A DNA stretch of 64,000 bases. Source: Campanula takesimana (Eukaryota; Streptophyta; Magnoliopsida; Asterales; Campanulaceae). Positions 52,905 through 63,109 of this stretch are shown here, one piece after another; position 1 is the first letter of the stretch, and each line of letters opens with the position of its first letter. A model generated the notes under the pieces. The model had not been told where the DNA came from. It did not search any database and saw only the letters and a program-made list of their open reading frames with translations. Made by a program: the position numbers and the translations under genes. The stretch lies in the NCBI GenBank assembly GCA_026119855.1, contig JAOWBW010000484.1, positions 558,001 to 622,000 on the forward strand, read 5' to 3'.

Positions 52905-55171
52905 AACAAGACATCGGAGAGCACAAGAGAAAGACAGAGGTAGTTAATACGGGTAGACAAGGAGGTCAGATCATATCACAAACACAACAGCGTTTGGATA
53001 ACCGAGGAAATTCGGGAGGACAGTCACAGTTCAGAGGGCAACCAATAATAAGGAATCCAGGCACTACTTCGGGGAACCAAGGGAATCAGAATAGAAGACT
53101 CTGTACTTACTGTCAGAGGGAAGGACATTCTGAGGACAGATGTTGGAAGAAGCAGGGTAAGTGTACTAATTGTGGTCAGTTGGGACACTTTACGAGGGAT
53201 TGCCCGAGACTCGAAAATCAATCACCGGGAACAGGAGCTGGTACTTCACAAGGCCAGAAGAGAGATGCTACGGGGAAGACTAAGGTTCAAGGAAGAGTTT
53301 TTGCTAGGAACCAACAGCATGCTACTGATGATCCTTCAGTAATAGGAGGTATTATTTCTGTGAGTAGTGTGAGCGCTCGTGCACTAGTAGATCCAGGATC
53401 ATCGCATTCATATATATCTGTGCACTTTTCTTCTTTGCTAAATGCTTCATCTGAGTCCTTACCTTATGTGTTAGAGGTGTCAACTCCTATGGGAGAGTGT
53501 TTGGTTACTGATCAGGTGTTTCGTGCCTGTGATGTGTTTATTTGTGGTCATGTTTTGTGTGCGGATTTAGTAGTTCTTCCGATACAAGACTTTGACATCA
53601 TTTTGGGTATGGATTGTCTGAGCAAATTTCATGCTTCAGTTGATTGTAGTAGAAAGTTCGTTACTTTTTCTATTCCTTATGTGCCTAAGTTTGTTTTTGA
53701 GGCTATTCCTTTGGGTAGAAATATTCGTATAATTTCTTATGTGAAAGCTAGGAAATTGTTGCATCGTGGTTGTGAGGGTTATTTGGCTAGTGTGCTAGAT
53801 ACTAAGAAAGAATCAACTGGGTTAGAAAGTGTTCGGGTAGTTAGAGAATTTCCTGATGTTTTCTCTTCTGAGTATGATATGCCACCCGATCGAGAGATAG
53901 AGTTCTGTGTGGATTTATTACCAGGTATAGTTTCGATCTCGAAATCACCTTATAGAATGGCTCCAGCAGAGTTGAAAGAACTTAAGGTCCAATTACAGGA
54001 GTTGCTTGATAGAGGATTTATTCGACCTAGTGTTTTACCGTGGGGAGCACCAGTTTTGTTTGTAAGGAAGAAAGATGGTTCCTTGAGGTTGTGTATTGAT
54101 TACAGGAAGTTGAATCAGGTAACGGTGAAGAACAAGTATCCTCTACCGCATATTGATGATTTATTCGATCAACTTCAGGGGTCAGTGGTATTTTCTAAAC
54201 TTGATTTGAGGAGTGGATACCATCAGTTGAAAATTCGATCGGAAGACATTTCGAAGACTGCTTTTCGCACTCGATATGGTCACTATGAGTTCTTAGTTAT
54301 GCCGTTTGGGTTGACTAATGCACCTGTTGTGTTTATGGATCTGATGAAGAGGATTTTCCATCCTTATCTTGATACGTTCATAGTGGTATTCATTGATGAT
54401 ATACTTATCTATTCTAAATCTCGAGAGGAGCACGAGCAACATCTGAGGACAGTTTTGACAGTACTCGCAAAAGAACAGCTATTCACGAAGTTTAGTAAGT
54501 GTGAATTTTGGCTCGAGGAAATTTCTTTTCTGGGACATGTTATTTCTAATAAAGGAGTTTCGGTAGATCCTTCGAAGATTGAAGCGATAGTTGATTGGAA
54601 GCGACCAGAGACAGTAACTGAGGTCAGAAGTTTTCTGGGGTTAGCAGGGTATTACAGGAGATTTATAGAAGGGTTTTCACGGATTGCTACACCGATGACT
54701 CAGTTGACCCGAAAGAATGTTCCATTTGAGTGGACCGAGAAGTGTAACAACAGTTTTGAGGAGCTGAAGAAGAGGTTGACTACTGCACTGATATTAGCTT
54801 TGCCTAATGGGAACGATGACTTAGTGATTTATAGTGACGCATCGAAGGAAGGCTTGGGTTGTGTCTTAATGCAGAATGGGAAAGTTATCGCGTATGCTTC
54901 GAGGAAGTTGAATCCGAGTGAACAGAATTATCCTACTCACGACATGGAATTGGCAGCTATTGTTTTCGCTCTTAATAAGTGGAAGCATTACCTTTACGGG
55001 GCAAAATTTGAGATCTTCACGGACCACAAAAGTTTGAAGTATCTTTTCTCTCAGAAGGAACTGAATAACCGACAGCGCAGATGGATGGAACTTCTTAAGG
55101 ACTATGACTGTACAATTTCTTATCATCCAGGAAAGGCGAATGTAGTAGCTGATGCTATTAGTAGAAAATAA
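52898..55171 (+). CDS. Zinc knuckles, protease, RT and RNase H of Tek-F
   Basis: 757 codons. Two zinc knuckles (CTYCQREGHSEDRC, CTNCGQLGHFTRDC); protease ALVDPGSSHSYIS with DPGSS at the active site; RT with LRLCIDYRKLNQVT, FSKLDLRSGYHQ, VMPFGLTNAP, FIDDILIYS (catalytic FIDD intact); RNase H VIYSDASKEGLGCV (D), HDMELAAIVFALNKW (E) and IFTDHKSLKY (D). It ends at TAA 55169, just after the RNase H motif VVADAISRK. The frame itself is clean and typical of chromoviruses. Confidence 0.93.
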   Translation: MVEQDIGEHKRKTEVVNTGRQGGQIISQTQQRLDNRGNSGGQSQFRGQPIIRNPGTTSGNQGNQNRRLCTYCQREGHSEDRCWKKQGKCTNCGQLGHFTRDCPRLENQSPGTGAGTSQGQKRDATGKTKVQGRVFARNQQHATDDPSVIGGIISVSSVSARALVDPGSSHSYISVHFSSLLNASSESLPYVLEVSTPMGECLVTDQVFRACDVFICGHVLCADLVVLPIQDFDIILGMDCLSKFHASVDCSRKFVTFSIPYVPKFVFEAIPLGRNIRIISYVKARKLLHRGCEGYLASVLDTKKESTGLESVRVVREFPDVFSSEYDMPPDREIEFCVDLLPGIVSISKSPYRMAPAELKELKVQLQELLDRGFIRPSVLPWGAPVLFVRKKDGSLRLCIDYRKLNQVTVKNKYPLPHIDDLFDQLQGSVVFSKLDLRSGYHQLKIRSEDISKTAFRTRYGHYEFLVMPFGLTNAPVVFMDLMKRIFHPYLDTFIVVFIDDILIYSKSREEHEQHLRTVLTVLAKEQLFTKFSKCEFWLEEISFLGHVISNKGVSVDPSKIEAIVDWKRPETVTEVRSFLGLAGYYRRFIEGFSRIATPMTQLTRKNVPFEWTEKCNNSFEELKKRLTTALILALPNGNDDLVIYSDASKEGLGCVLMQNGKVIAYASRKLNPSEQNYPTHDMELAAIVFALNKWKHYLYGAKFEIFTDHKSLKYLFSQKELNNRQRRWMELLKDYDCTISYHPGKANVVADAISRK

Positions 55172-56728
55172 TATATGGCTTCGATGATGGTTCGAGAGTG
55201 GAAGATGTTAGAGGATGTTCGGGATTGGTGTCCTCGGGAATCGAGACACGGGGCTATTTTTGCGAATATTACGGTATCTCCAACCCTAATTCAGAGAATA
55301 AAGGAAGCTCAGAAATAAGATGCGGAGTTAGTGAAAATAATGGGTAAAATGAATGAGAAGAACTTTGAGGATTTTTCTATCAGTTTGAATGGAGTGTTGA
55401 CTTTTCGTGGACATTTGTGTGTACCTGATATCGATGGGATAAAGCGATAAGTTTTAGATGAGGGTCATAAATCGAGATACACTATTCATCCCAGGAGTAC
55501 GAAGATGTATCAAGATTTAAAGCAACAATTCTGGTGGAACAACATGAAGAGAGAAATAGATAAGTATGTATCAAAGTGTTTAACTTGTCAGCAGGTCAAA
55601 GCTGAGCATCAGAGACCCGCAGGACTACTTCATCCATTAGAGATTCCGGAGTGGAAATGGGAACATGTGACTATGGACTTTGTTACGGGACTACCTCGTA
55701 CCCGTAGGAGATATGATAGTATTTGGGTAATTGTAGATAGATTGACCAAGTCTGCTCATTTCTTACCGATTGATATTAGATACTCGATGGAAAAGCTTGC
55801 GACCCTTTATATTAATGAGATAGTGAGATTACATGGGGTTTCGGTTAGTATTGTATCAGATCGAGATCCGAGGTTTACTTCCAGATTTTGGCAAGCGTTA
55901 CAGAAAGCTTTAGGTACAGATTTGAGGTTCAGTACAGCTTTTCATCCTCAAAATGACGGTCAATCCGAGAGGACTATTCAGATACTAGAAGATATGTTAC
56001 GAGCTTGTTCGGTAGACTTTTCTGATTCTTGGGATACGCATTTACCTTTAGTGGAATTTTCTTATAATAACAGTTATCAGGCTAGCATTGAGATGGCTCC
56101 TTATGAGGCTTTGTATGGAAGAAAATGTAGATCACATCTCTGTTGGGATGAGATCGAGGAAGCGAAGATATGGGGTATTGATTTGATTCAGGATTCGGTC
56201 GAGAAAATCAGAATTATTCGGGATCGATTGAAGACAGCCCAGAGTAGACAGAAGAGCTATGTTGATCACCGAAGAAGGGATCTTAATTTTCAGACCAGAG
56301 ACTTCGTGTTTTTGAAAGTATCTCCGAAAGTGGGTATTCAAAGGTTCGGGAAGAAAGGTAAATTGGCTCCGAGGTATATTGGACCGTTCGAGATTTTGGA
56401 AAAAGTGGGACTTCTTGCTTATCGACTTGCATTGCCATCTTCTCTAGACCGGTTGCATAACGTCTTCCATGTTTCTATGCTTCGGAAGTATTTTCATGAT
56501 TCATCTCACGTGTTACCGAGGGTACCAGAGGATATAGAGCCTGACATGTCATACGAGGAACGACCAGTTCAGATACTGGATACCAAAGTTCAAGAGTTGA
56601 GGAATAAAAGCATAGCGTTGGTGAGAGTACTATGGAGGAATCACAATGTCGAAGAATCAACGTGGGAGCTTCGAGAAGAGATGGAACGGAAATATCCGTG
56701 GCTTTTTGATTCGGGTAAGTATTTCTAA
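55172..56728 (+). pseudogene. Integrase and chromodomain-like end of Tek-F
   Basis: Same frame as the upstream part but with stops at 55169, 55316 and 55448, so only 55505-56728 is open. Zinc-binding half (CLTCQQVKAEHQ), catalytic core MDFVTGLP (D), VSDRDPRFTSRFW (D), NDGQSERTIQILEDML (E), GPY-type block APRYIGPFEILEK, and a C-terminal VEESTWE-containing chromodomain-like segment. Confidence 0.9.
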
Positions 56729-56763
56729 AATTCGGGACGGATTTTCTTTTAAGGTGGAGTGAT

Positions 56764-58760
56764 TGTCACGACCCGAAACCTTGGCACTTTGTTTATTATT
56801 TATTTAATCATTTTTTATGATTTATTTGAGTTAATTTTGTTAAGTTTAAACTTTAGGGTTCGTAGTGTAAATTGAGTTTGGGAGTCTTTGAAAGTATTTT
56901 GGGAAACTTTGGGACTTTTGTTAATGTTTTAACTTTGAGTGACCAATTTGTAATTTTGGGTATTAGATAATATCTTCTCCCCCTCCTCCCATGCTTTCAT
57001 CCTCCTCATTTCCTCTTCTCTCTTTCTCTGCACATTTTCCTTGGTCAAGAAAGAAAGGTAAGCTCCATTGTCATTTTCCTTCTTTTGATCATCATCTATT
57101 AATCTTTTCTTAATACTCATTTTATATAAAATGCTCAGATTATCGTTAGGATCGTTTGTAGCTAAGTAAGAGCGATTTCCGTCTCATTTCTTAATTTTCC
57201 AAGTAAGTTGCTTTCCCCCTTTTATGCTAAAAATGTTCATCCTTAGCTTCCATGATGCTATGATTGTTATATATTGTGTTATGGATGAATTTAGAGTTGA
57301 TTGGTATTTTGGTTATTTTTGTGATAATTGATGTTTGGATCATTACTTGGTTTGGGTTTATGAAATACTTGTTTTGGGATGAGTTTAACTGAGTATAATG
57401 TGTTGGGTTGTTTCATATGAGTGTTATAAGTGTTAATGTGTAATACTTTTGAGACGGTGAAACGAAGGGAGTATAATTTAGTGCAGTTGGTCCAGTCGGG
57501 TGGAGTGGGCGACCGCCCAAAATGGGGCGTGCGGCCGCACTCCTATCTGGAAGGTTTTTGTCTTGGTTGAAGGCGTATTGGGCGACCGCACAACCCTTAG
57601 TGGGCGGCCGCACAGTGCTTACTGAAAGTTTGTACTTGTTCTTTTGTGTGATTTAAGAATGTGTTTTGGTCTAGATTTTGTGTACTATCCTAGTCGACCT
57701 TTATGAACATCTTGGTACACTCTAGTGTTGGAATTGGATCCCTTGTGATCAATTATGTGATGGAATTTGGTTAAGTGTTAACTTGAGATTTTGGGACATC
57801 TTCTTGATGCATTTTGGTGTGACTTATCTTTATGATGACTATTTGGCATGGTTCCCTACTTTGGAATCATTGGTTGTTTATCGAGCTAGTATTTTATTAC
57901 TTATCCTTTATTTGAAAGTCCAGCTGGTACTTGTGTTCGAGTCAGGCAATGGGGAATATTATAATGACACGAGCCGAGTCCAGTATGATATTGTCCATTG
58001 GTACCTTTTTCCCCTTCCATATGGCCTTGGTTGGGATGAGCTAGCTCCCTTGAGTGAGTATTCTAGATAGTTCGTTTTGGGTTATGACTTTGTGTCATAT
58101 TCCCCTTGTTACTATTGGTTTCATGGTTTCGGTACCGGGGGTTTCTCTTCAGCTGTTATGCTACTATGGTTGATTGGTTGATCGGATGGTGCTGCGCAGG
58201 GATTCTTTGTTATATCGGTTTGGTGAAACCTTGGCTTAGTATCCTTCGTAACTTGTTTATTTCCGCTGCTATCTGTTAAATGTTATGTGCTAAGTGCTAT
58301 GTGGGACTTATTATTGTTTATTGCATAATATTGTCATGTAGTTGCATAAGTGGCTTATTGAGATTTATCTCACCCCCTTTCTTTTCAACTTTGTTTCCTT
58401 AACCCCCCCCCCCCCCCAGGAGGAAAAGGATAGGACTCGCTGATCACGAGAAGGACGTCGAGGGTGTTCGTGACTTTTGGGCAGGTTGTTGTTCGGTTTA
58501 CATTGTTGTTAAATGTATGACTTATGGGTTAGTGTTACCAAACTGGCGTCATTTAGAGTTGTAATGTTTTGGTATTTTGGTGTAAGCTTGTGGAGCTTAT
58601 ATTAGTTGTATTATAAAGTTGTTAAGAATGGAATTTCTAAAACTGTGTATCATATCTTTTGTTATAAAGAGGAATTTTTATCTTCTCTATTTTGGTGTTT
58701 TATCTTTTAAGTCGACGTCCAGCTGGCGAGCTCCCGGCCCGCGGGGTCGGGGTCGCCACA
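56764..58760 (+). repeat. 3' LTR of Tek-F
   Basis: 1997 bp, TGTCACGACC...GGTCGCCACA. It carries a 329-bp segment (about 57153-57478) lacking in the 5' LTR and a C-tract at about 58404. It differs from the 5' LTR at scattered positions, so the insertion is older than Tat-1. Confidence 0.93.
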
Positions 58761-59073
58761 ACAAAGGTTAGCCTTATAATATATAGGGAGTTTATTTGTC
58801 GTTAGGGAGGTCCTAAGACTCATAAACAGAGGGGGGAGCAGATCTGAAACCCTGTATACGTGTTTGAACCGAACGAAAATCCTTTTTCAAACCAGAGAGT
58901 CAGATCAGCGGGGCAGAGCTGAGATGTCTCGTACGAGACAAGGGATCCGTCGTACGAGGCATCTCAGTCGGGGGAACAGATTCAGTACAGAATGCAAAAT
59001 TTTGAAACAACGATGATTTCTTTCGACGCGAGTCTAACCCACTTACTGTGATCGTCCCCAGCGGAGTCGCAAC
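58761..59073 (-). promoter_or_regulatory. Leader start and primer site of Tat-2
   Basis: Leader next to Tek-F with a palindrome pair (58925-58940, 58946-58961, the second degenerate), then the primer site at 59072-59054, TTGCGACTCCGCTGGGGAC on the minus strand, with one change from the Tat-1 site. Confidence 0.75.
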
Positions 59074-60105
59074 TGTTTGCGCGCGGGTTTTTTTGTGTGT
59101 TTTGTTTGACTTCCAGGTACCTTTTTGTCCTTCGATTTACCCTTTTTGATTGTTTGAGAGTAACCACCATGTTGTTGTCGGAACACGGACCGAGATATCT
59201 GGATTCGGAGGTTAAGTTATGAATTGGGAAGGTCAAGGAGCACCCAATTCACCCAATCTAAGATTGGTCTTGCTAAGAAATCATCATCATTGTTTCAAAA
59301 TCATGCAAAATGTATGTAAAAGAGAAAACAAACAAATAAATAATTGGTTATTGATTTGGGATGTTGGATCATGTGCTTCGAGACCATCTCCATGGATTGG
59401 TGAGGCTCTAGGCTGATCCTTTAATGGAATCACACTACTTCAAAAACAAAGAAGGAGATGAGAAGGTAGAAAAACAAAGAGTTTTACCTAAGCGTTCTTC
59501 AATAATCCTACGGATGGCCTTGACTAAAGGCCTTGAATCTCCAATAAACTTGGCTTGAGTGGTGTTGTGGAGGCTTGGATTTCGTGGGTGAGGGAGAGGG
59601 ACTGATTATGGGGACCTCTTTGATTAGATTTGGAGTGGTTTTTGGGTGAAAGAGGATTCTAGCCTTTTTTTCGGTTCAAGAACCTTTATATTTATAGGAG
59701 TTTTAGACCTAGGGTTTTGGCCAAAAAGGTAAGTTGTGATGGGAATCCAAGACTTGATTCTCACAGAGGTATTTTTGGACTCTAGGATCGTCCATTAGGT
59801 TTTCCCGGATTGCTTAAGTGTTTGCCAAGAAAAGGGGTTAAGATCAACAAGGAAACTGACCAAAACCCGACTGTCAAGGGGGGATATCTCGTACGAGACA
59901 TCAATGTCTCGTACGAGACATCCATGTGCTGAAATCATATTTTTGCCCTCTGCAGTAGTTTTAATGTTCATTTTGGCCCCTGACTAACGGAATCAGTCAG
60001 AAACTTAACAAAACATGTCCAACTTAACGAGTTTCGACCCAAATCAAAGTCGAGACACAGAAGTAGTGTGATCATAAATGAATGTCCAAAATGGGGGTGT
60101 CTACA
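59074..60105 (-). repeat. 5' LTR of Tat-2
   Basis: Minus sense TGTAGACACCCC at 60105. Similar to 29320-30334. TATA box CTATAAATAT at about 59697-59688 (minus) and a palindrome pair at 59885-59900 and 59905-59920. No 3' partner in the same element. Confidence 0.82.
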
Positions 60106-60404
60106 AGCTTTGAACTAGTTCAGAGAGCTTCAAACCCACTCATTTAAAGGCGAATAGAATGTAATCTTGTGCTTTACCTCAAGCACCCTTTGTCACGCCA
60201 GACACTCTTGCTCCTCCCAAGCAACCAGGCGATATGCTAAGCCTAGCATTCCTTAGTGCCTCTAGACCGCCTATCTAGAGCACCGCCCCTTTCGGGCGAC
60301 AAACAGTTATTTGTGCCTGGCGAGTTCATTCGGCCGTGAACCTCGCCCACCAAGATAAACTATCCCAACTCAATCTGCGGATAGTCATCTTGTATCTCAT
60401 GATT
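60106..60404 (-). other. CopB internal fragment
   Basis: Between the Tat-2 LTR and the CopA solo LTR. The minus-strand frame from 61591 continues here for about 13 codons past the solo LTR and stops (CAAATC-free continuation HEIQDDYPQIELG). The rest is unrecognised. Confidence 0.5.
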
Positions 60405-61193
60405 TGTTGGGGAATTGGGGGGATCACCGCATCCACTAGCCCATACTAGTAGTCATCACCGTATAAGAAAATATTCAACACATGAATAAAGTATGAAAGA
60501 ACAAGAACACCATGATTTGTTAACCCGGTTCACCACCCCCACGTGGCTACATCCGGAGGCCCCAAGCCAGGATATCACTATAATAATATGTTTGATTGTT
60601 ACAATTTACATATTCACTCACACAGATCTAGCATAGTAACTCTCCATGAACAACCCTCTCCTACATATTATTATCTCTCCCCAAGAACACACAAACAATA
60701 TGAATATGGCCGGGTTATAGGATCGCCCCCCATGGCTCTCCTAGGCCCCCGGCCCCCTCCTACACACTATTTTGTGCTCTCTCTTGATATCCTAACTCTC
60801 TCCTTTTTGGGTACTAATATTATGGTGGTAGTCACAATGTATTTATACGGATACAAGACCTAATCCTGATCAAAACCTAATTTACCCGGAGTCCTTGAGA
60901 CAGAAGGAGTATAATACTTCTCCTCCAAGTATTATAGCTTTTAGGAAACTGAATGAGAAAAGGAAACCAATTCCTTTACTCCCACTCCACGCCAGATTTC
61001 CTGCAGTCCGCCACACTAGGCGCCCGCCTGCCCCTGACCAAGCGCCCGCCTGGATTAGATCTTCTGCCGGCCAAACTTTCTGTCTTTATAGGCGTCCGCC
61101 TGGTCCTTAGCAGGTGTCCACTCGGTTCCGGTTTTGACTCCTCTCCTCCGCGATTTTTTGACATTCACCTTGGTTTTGACTCCAATCCCAACA
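60405..61193 (-). mobile_element. CopA-family solo LTR in CopB
   Basis: 789 bp, minus orientation (TGTTGGGATTGG at 61193, ...CCCCAACA at 60405), flanked by a perfect duplication TGATT (60400-60404, 61194-61198). It gives the full-length CopA LTR, TATA box (about 60846, minus) and empty CopB site. Two pairs of AGGCGCCCGCCT-type palindromes start at 61018/61040 and 61090/61112. Confidence 0.92.
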
Positions 61194-61198
61194 TGATT

Positions 61199-61591
61199 GT
61201 CTGCCCATCTACTCATTCTTGTAGAAATTGGCTCTACCTTTTCCTCAACTATCTCGCTTTTCTCTACCCTGGGATCTAGAAGCCACTCATCCCTGCGCCG
61301 TAAGCCTTCTTCCACTATCAGGGCAAAATCACCATTGTCACTATTTTCGATAGCAACCTCCACGAGAACATCATCACCAAGACCCATGATGATTTGTGAA
61401 TGCACCTTCTTCTCTAAAGAATGCATCACTTCCTCGCTTCCCTTCCCCTCCTTGTGGAAATTAAAAACTTCATCAGGTCTCGGGCCTCTCTTGCTAGAAG
61501 ATTTTTGAGAATTCTTCTTCTTGCTAGAACCCTTGGTGCCTTCCACAACTATCCGTGCTGACTCACTGTCTGTATTAGATCTACCCGCCAC
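61199..61591 (-). pseudogene. Unrecognised CopB frame, split by the CopA solo LTR
   Basis: From ATG 61591 (MAGRSNTDSESARIVVEG). Lys/Ser-rich N-terminus, then acidic. It is interrupted by the solo LTR at 61193/61194 and would end about 13 codons after the insertion (near 60360). It sits where Gag would start (about 290 bp after the primer site) but shows no Gag motif. Function unknown. Confidence 0.45.
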
Positions 61592-61890
61592 GAGGGTGCC
61601 AATAAGCCTTGTTTATTCAACACGACTTCTGTCTGATGTGTCTAACCTAGACACCCAGATTTCTACACGAACGTTGCACGTGCACTGCATGCGAACTGCA
61701 CGTGCGATGCACGTTTGCTTCATGCAAACTGCACGCGAACTGCAGGGCCTTCATCTTGATTTTCCAAAGAATAAAATACTATTCCTCCCCTTGAAATTGT
61801 CGATCGTTGATTCAGATCCTTGACTCATCTTCTTCTTTCTGCAACGGAATACCCGAATCTTGTCCTAACCAATTTAACTCTGATGCCACT
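61592..61890 (-). promoter_or_regulatory. CopB leader and primer site
   Basis: Primer-site-like TGGCATCAGAGTT at about 61888-61876 (minus), a weakened initiator-Met type. It contains TGCACGTGCA-like palindromes at 61675 and 61698 (spacing 23). Confidence 0.6.
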
Positions 61891-62454
61891 TGTTAGAGAA
61901 AAATATATAAAGAACGATGACAAGCGAAATAATCAAACACGAACACAAGAATTTACGTGGTTCACCAACTTGGCTACGTCCACGGGCGGAGGAAGAATAT
62001 ATTATTATTCAATGACCAATTACAAAAGACGATCTTCACTAATCTAGTTGCACGAATTACTTAGGCAATTTATAATTCCATCAACCTAAATCTAGATCTT
62101 AGATCTCTACTTGTATCTCTCAAAGATGACCGGCAAAAATAATGCTAGGGGAGGGGTTAGTATTTATAGTCATAGATACTAGAAACCCAAAAAGGAGAAG
62201 GAATCATAATCCTTGTGTACAATGTAATTGGAATCCTATCTCTTGTGTACAAAGTAATTATATTCTCATTAGAAAACGCTTTCCTAATTCTTGAACAATT
62301 CCTTGTACCAATAAGAAATTTAATTAAACTAATAAACCTTAATCCTTGTACCAAAAGGATTTCTTTTTTCCAATTCAAGTCCTAGGAATTACTCGACTTG
62401 TCGCGGAACATATTCTTAGCCAATAGCCATTGATTCAAAGGTATATTCCCAAAA
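61891..62454 (-). repeat. 5' LTR of CopB
   Basis: Partner of 31997-32556; its outer end reads TTCCCAAAA instead of TTCCCAACA. Confidence 0.88.
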
Positions 62455-62722
62455 ATAATATGTAGGAGAGGGTTGTTCATGGAGAGTAGTCATGCAAGAT
62501 CTGTGTGAGTCCATATGTACTAAGTTGTAACAACTACATATATTATTATAATGATATCCTGGCTAAGTGCCCCCAGATGTAGTCATGTGTTGATGAACTG
62601 GGTTATCAAACATTGATGTTATTTGTTCTTTCATATTATTATTATGTGTTGAATTACTTTCTCCATATTGATTGACTGCTACTATGGGCTAGTGGATGTA
62701 GAGATCCCCCAAATCCCCAACA
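62455..62722 (+). repeat. Remainder of the CopA 3' LTR
   Basis: Continues the LTR interrupted at 31996 after the ATAAT duplication and ends CCCCAACA. It is homologous to 30335-30594 and, in reverse, to 60405-60670. Confidence 0.9.
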
Positions 62723-62732
62723 TAGCCGTCCC

Positions 62733-62855
62733 TAAAAGAGTGACCCAGTGGTAAAGCCAAGCCTCACCCTCGGTGAGCGCTAGGGTTCGATCCTTAGATC
62801 TCCTCGCCTCCTTTTTGCGTGGAAATCGTCCAAAAAAAGAAAAAAAAAGAAAAAG
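62733..62855 (-). repeat. tRNA-derived SINE-like sequence
   Basis: On the plus strand it shows an A-box-like GACCCAGTGGTAAAGCC (about 62742-62758) and a B-box GGTTCGATCC (62784-62793), the Pol III promoter pair of plant SINEs, then a CT-rich body and an A-rich tail (62833-62855). The real direction is therefore plus, although the schema field here records minus by default of the long frame; read it as plus. No target duplication could be fixed. It is not a functional tRNA, as I see no cloverleaf. Confidence 0.5.
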
Positions 62856-63016
62856 TCTAAAGACACGGTCCTCAAATTTTATACGCGGCAATTGGAAATT
62901 TCACAAATGTAAACACCTTACGTAATTTTATATTATTATATTGATTAGTCAAAGGATAGGCATTCAACCTTAGACTACCCACCTATTTTATTACTTTCAA
63001 TATTTGTCATTTTGTC

Positions 63017-63025
63017 TATAAAAAG
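63017..63025 (+). promoter_or_regulatory. TATA box of the PLAC8 gene
   Basis: TATAAAAAG lies 93 bp ahead of the ATG at 63110, a typical plant spacing. About 300 bp separates it from the CopA LTR end at 62722, so the LTR and the SINE sit directly upstream of the core promoter. Confidence 0.7.
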
Positions 63026-63109
63026 AAACAAGCATAAACTTGTATGGTACAACTCATCATCTTAAACACAAACTCTTTCTTCCAAATCTGTCTTTACTAC
63101 ATATTAACC

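Larger units (their letters stand above)
50467..58760 (+). mobile_element. Tek-F: Tekay/Del-type chromovirus nested in the Tat-2 leader
   Basis: 5' LTR 50467-52134, 3' LTR 56764-58760, perfect target duplication ACAAA (50462-50466 and 58761-58765). The primer site TTGGTATCATAGC starts at about 52136. Order gag, protease, RT, RNase H, integrase with a chromodomain-like C-terminus, characteristic of chromoviruses. The homologous Tat-2-family fragment at about 29020-29035 shows the empty site. Confidence 0.95.
33548..60105 (-). mobile_element. Tat-2: decayed Tat-type element with two antisense PMD genes
   Basis: Minus-strand order: 5' LTR (60105 to about 59074), primer site (59072-59054), leader (split by Tek-F), gag N-terminus (49309-48928), CopD insertion, gag C-terminus and protease (42463-41386), G-patch and linker, RT and RNase H (40797-38857), archaeal-type RNase H and integrase (to 37101), non-coding region, then antisense PMD-B (34990-36486) and antisense PMD-A remnant (33548-34348). 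The 3' LTR and the first PMD-A exons are lost at 33547. The Gag core is missing between the two gag parts, although the CopD duplication shows they were already adjacent. Confidence 0.82.
31997..62454 (-). mobile_element. CopB: LTR element inserted in the CopA 3' LTR, itself filled with insertions
   Basis: 3' LTR 31997-32556 and 5' LTR 61891-62454 (minus orientation), flanked by a 5-bp duplication ATAAT (31992-31996 and 62455-62459). The polypurine tract AAGGTGGAGAT adjoins the 3' LTR (32567-32557 on the minus strand). The primer-site-like TGGCATCAGAGTT adjoins the 5' LTR (about 61888-61876). The intact CopA solo LTR at 60405-61193 shows the empty site (GAGATAATAATATG), confirming the insertion. 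Little internal sequence remains (32557-32728, 60106-60404, 61194-61890), so its type (probably copia-like) is inferred from the primer site and polypurine tract. Confidence 0.85.

Noticed and set aside
57153..57478. MITE insertion in the Tek-F 3' LTR
   Set aside because: One end resembles a CTCCCTTCGT terminus in reverse, but the other end lacks the matching inverted repeat and no TA duplication is seen; a deletion in the 5' LTR is simpler.
62733..62855. Functional tRNA gene
   Set aside because: A- and B-box-like sequences are present but no acceptor or anticodon stems, and an A-rich tail follows, as in a SINE. The strand should be read as plus.
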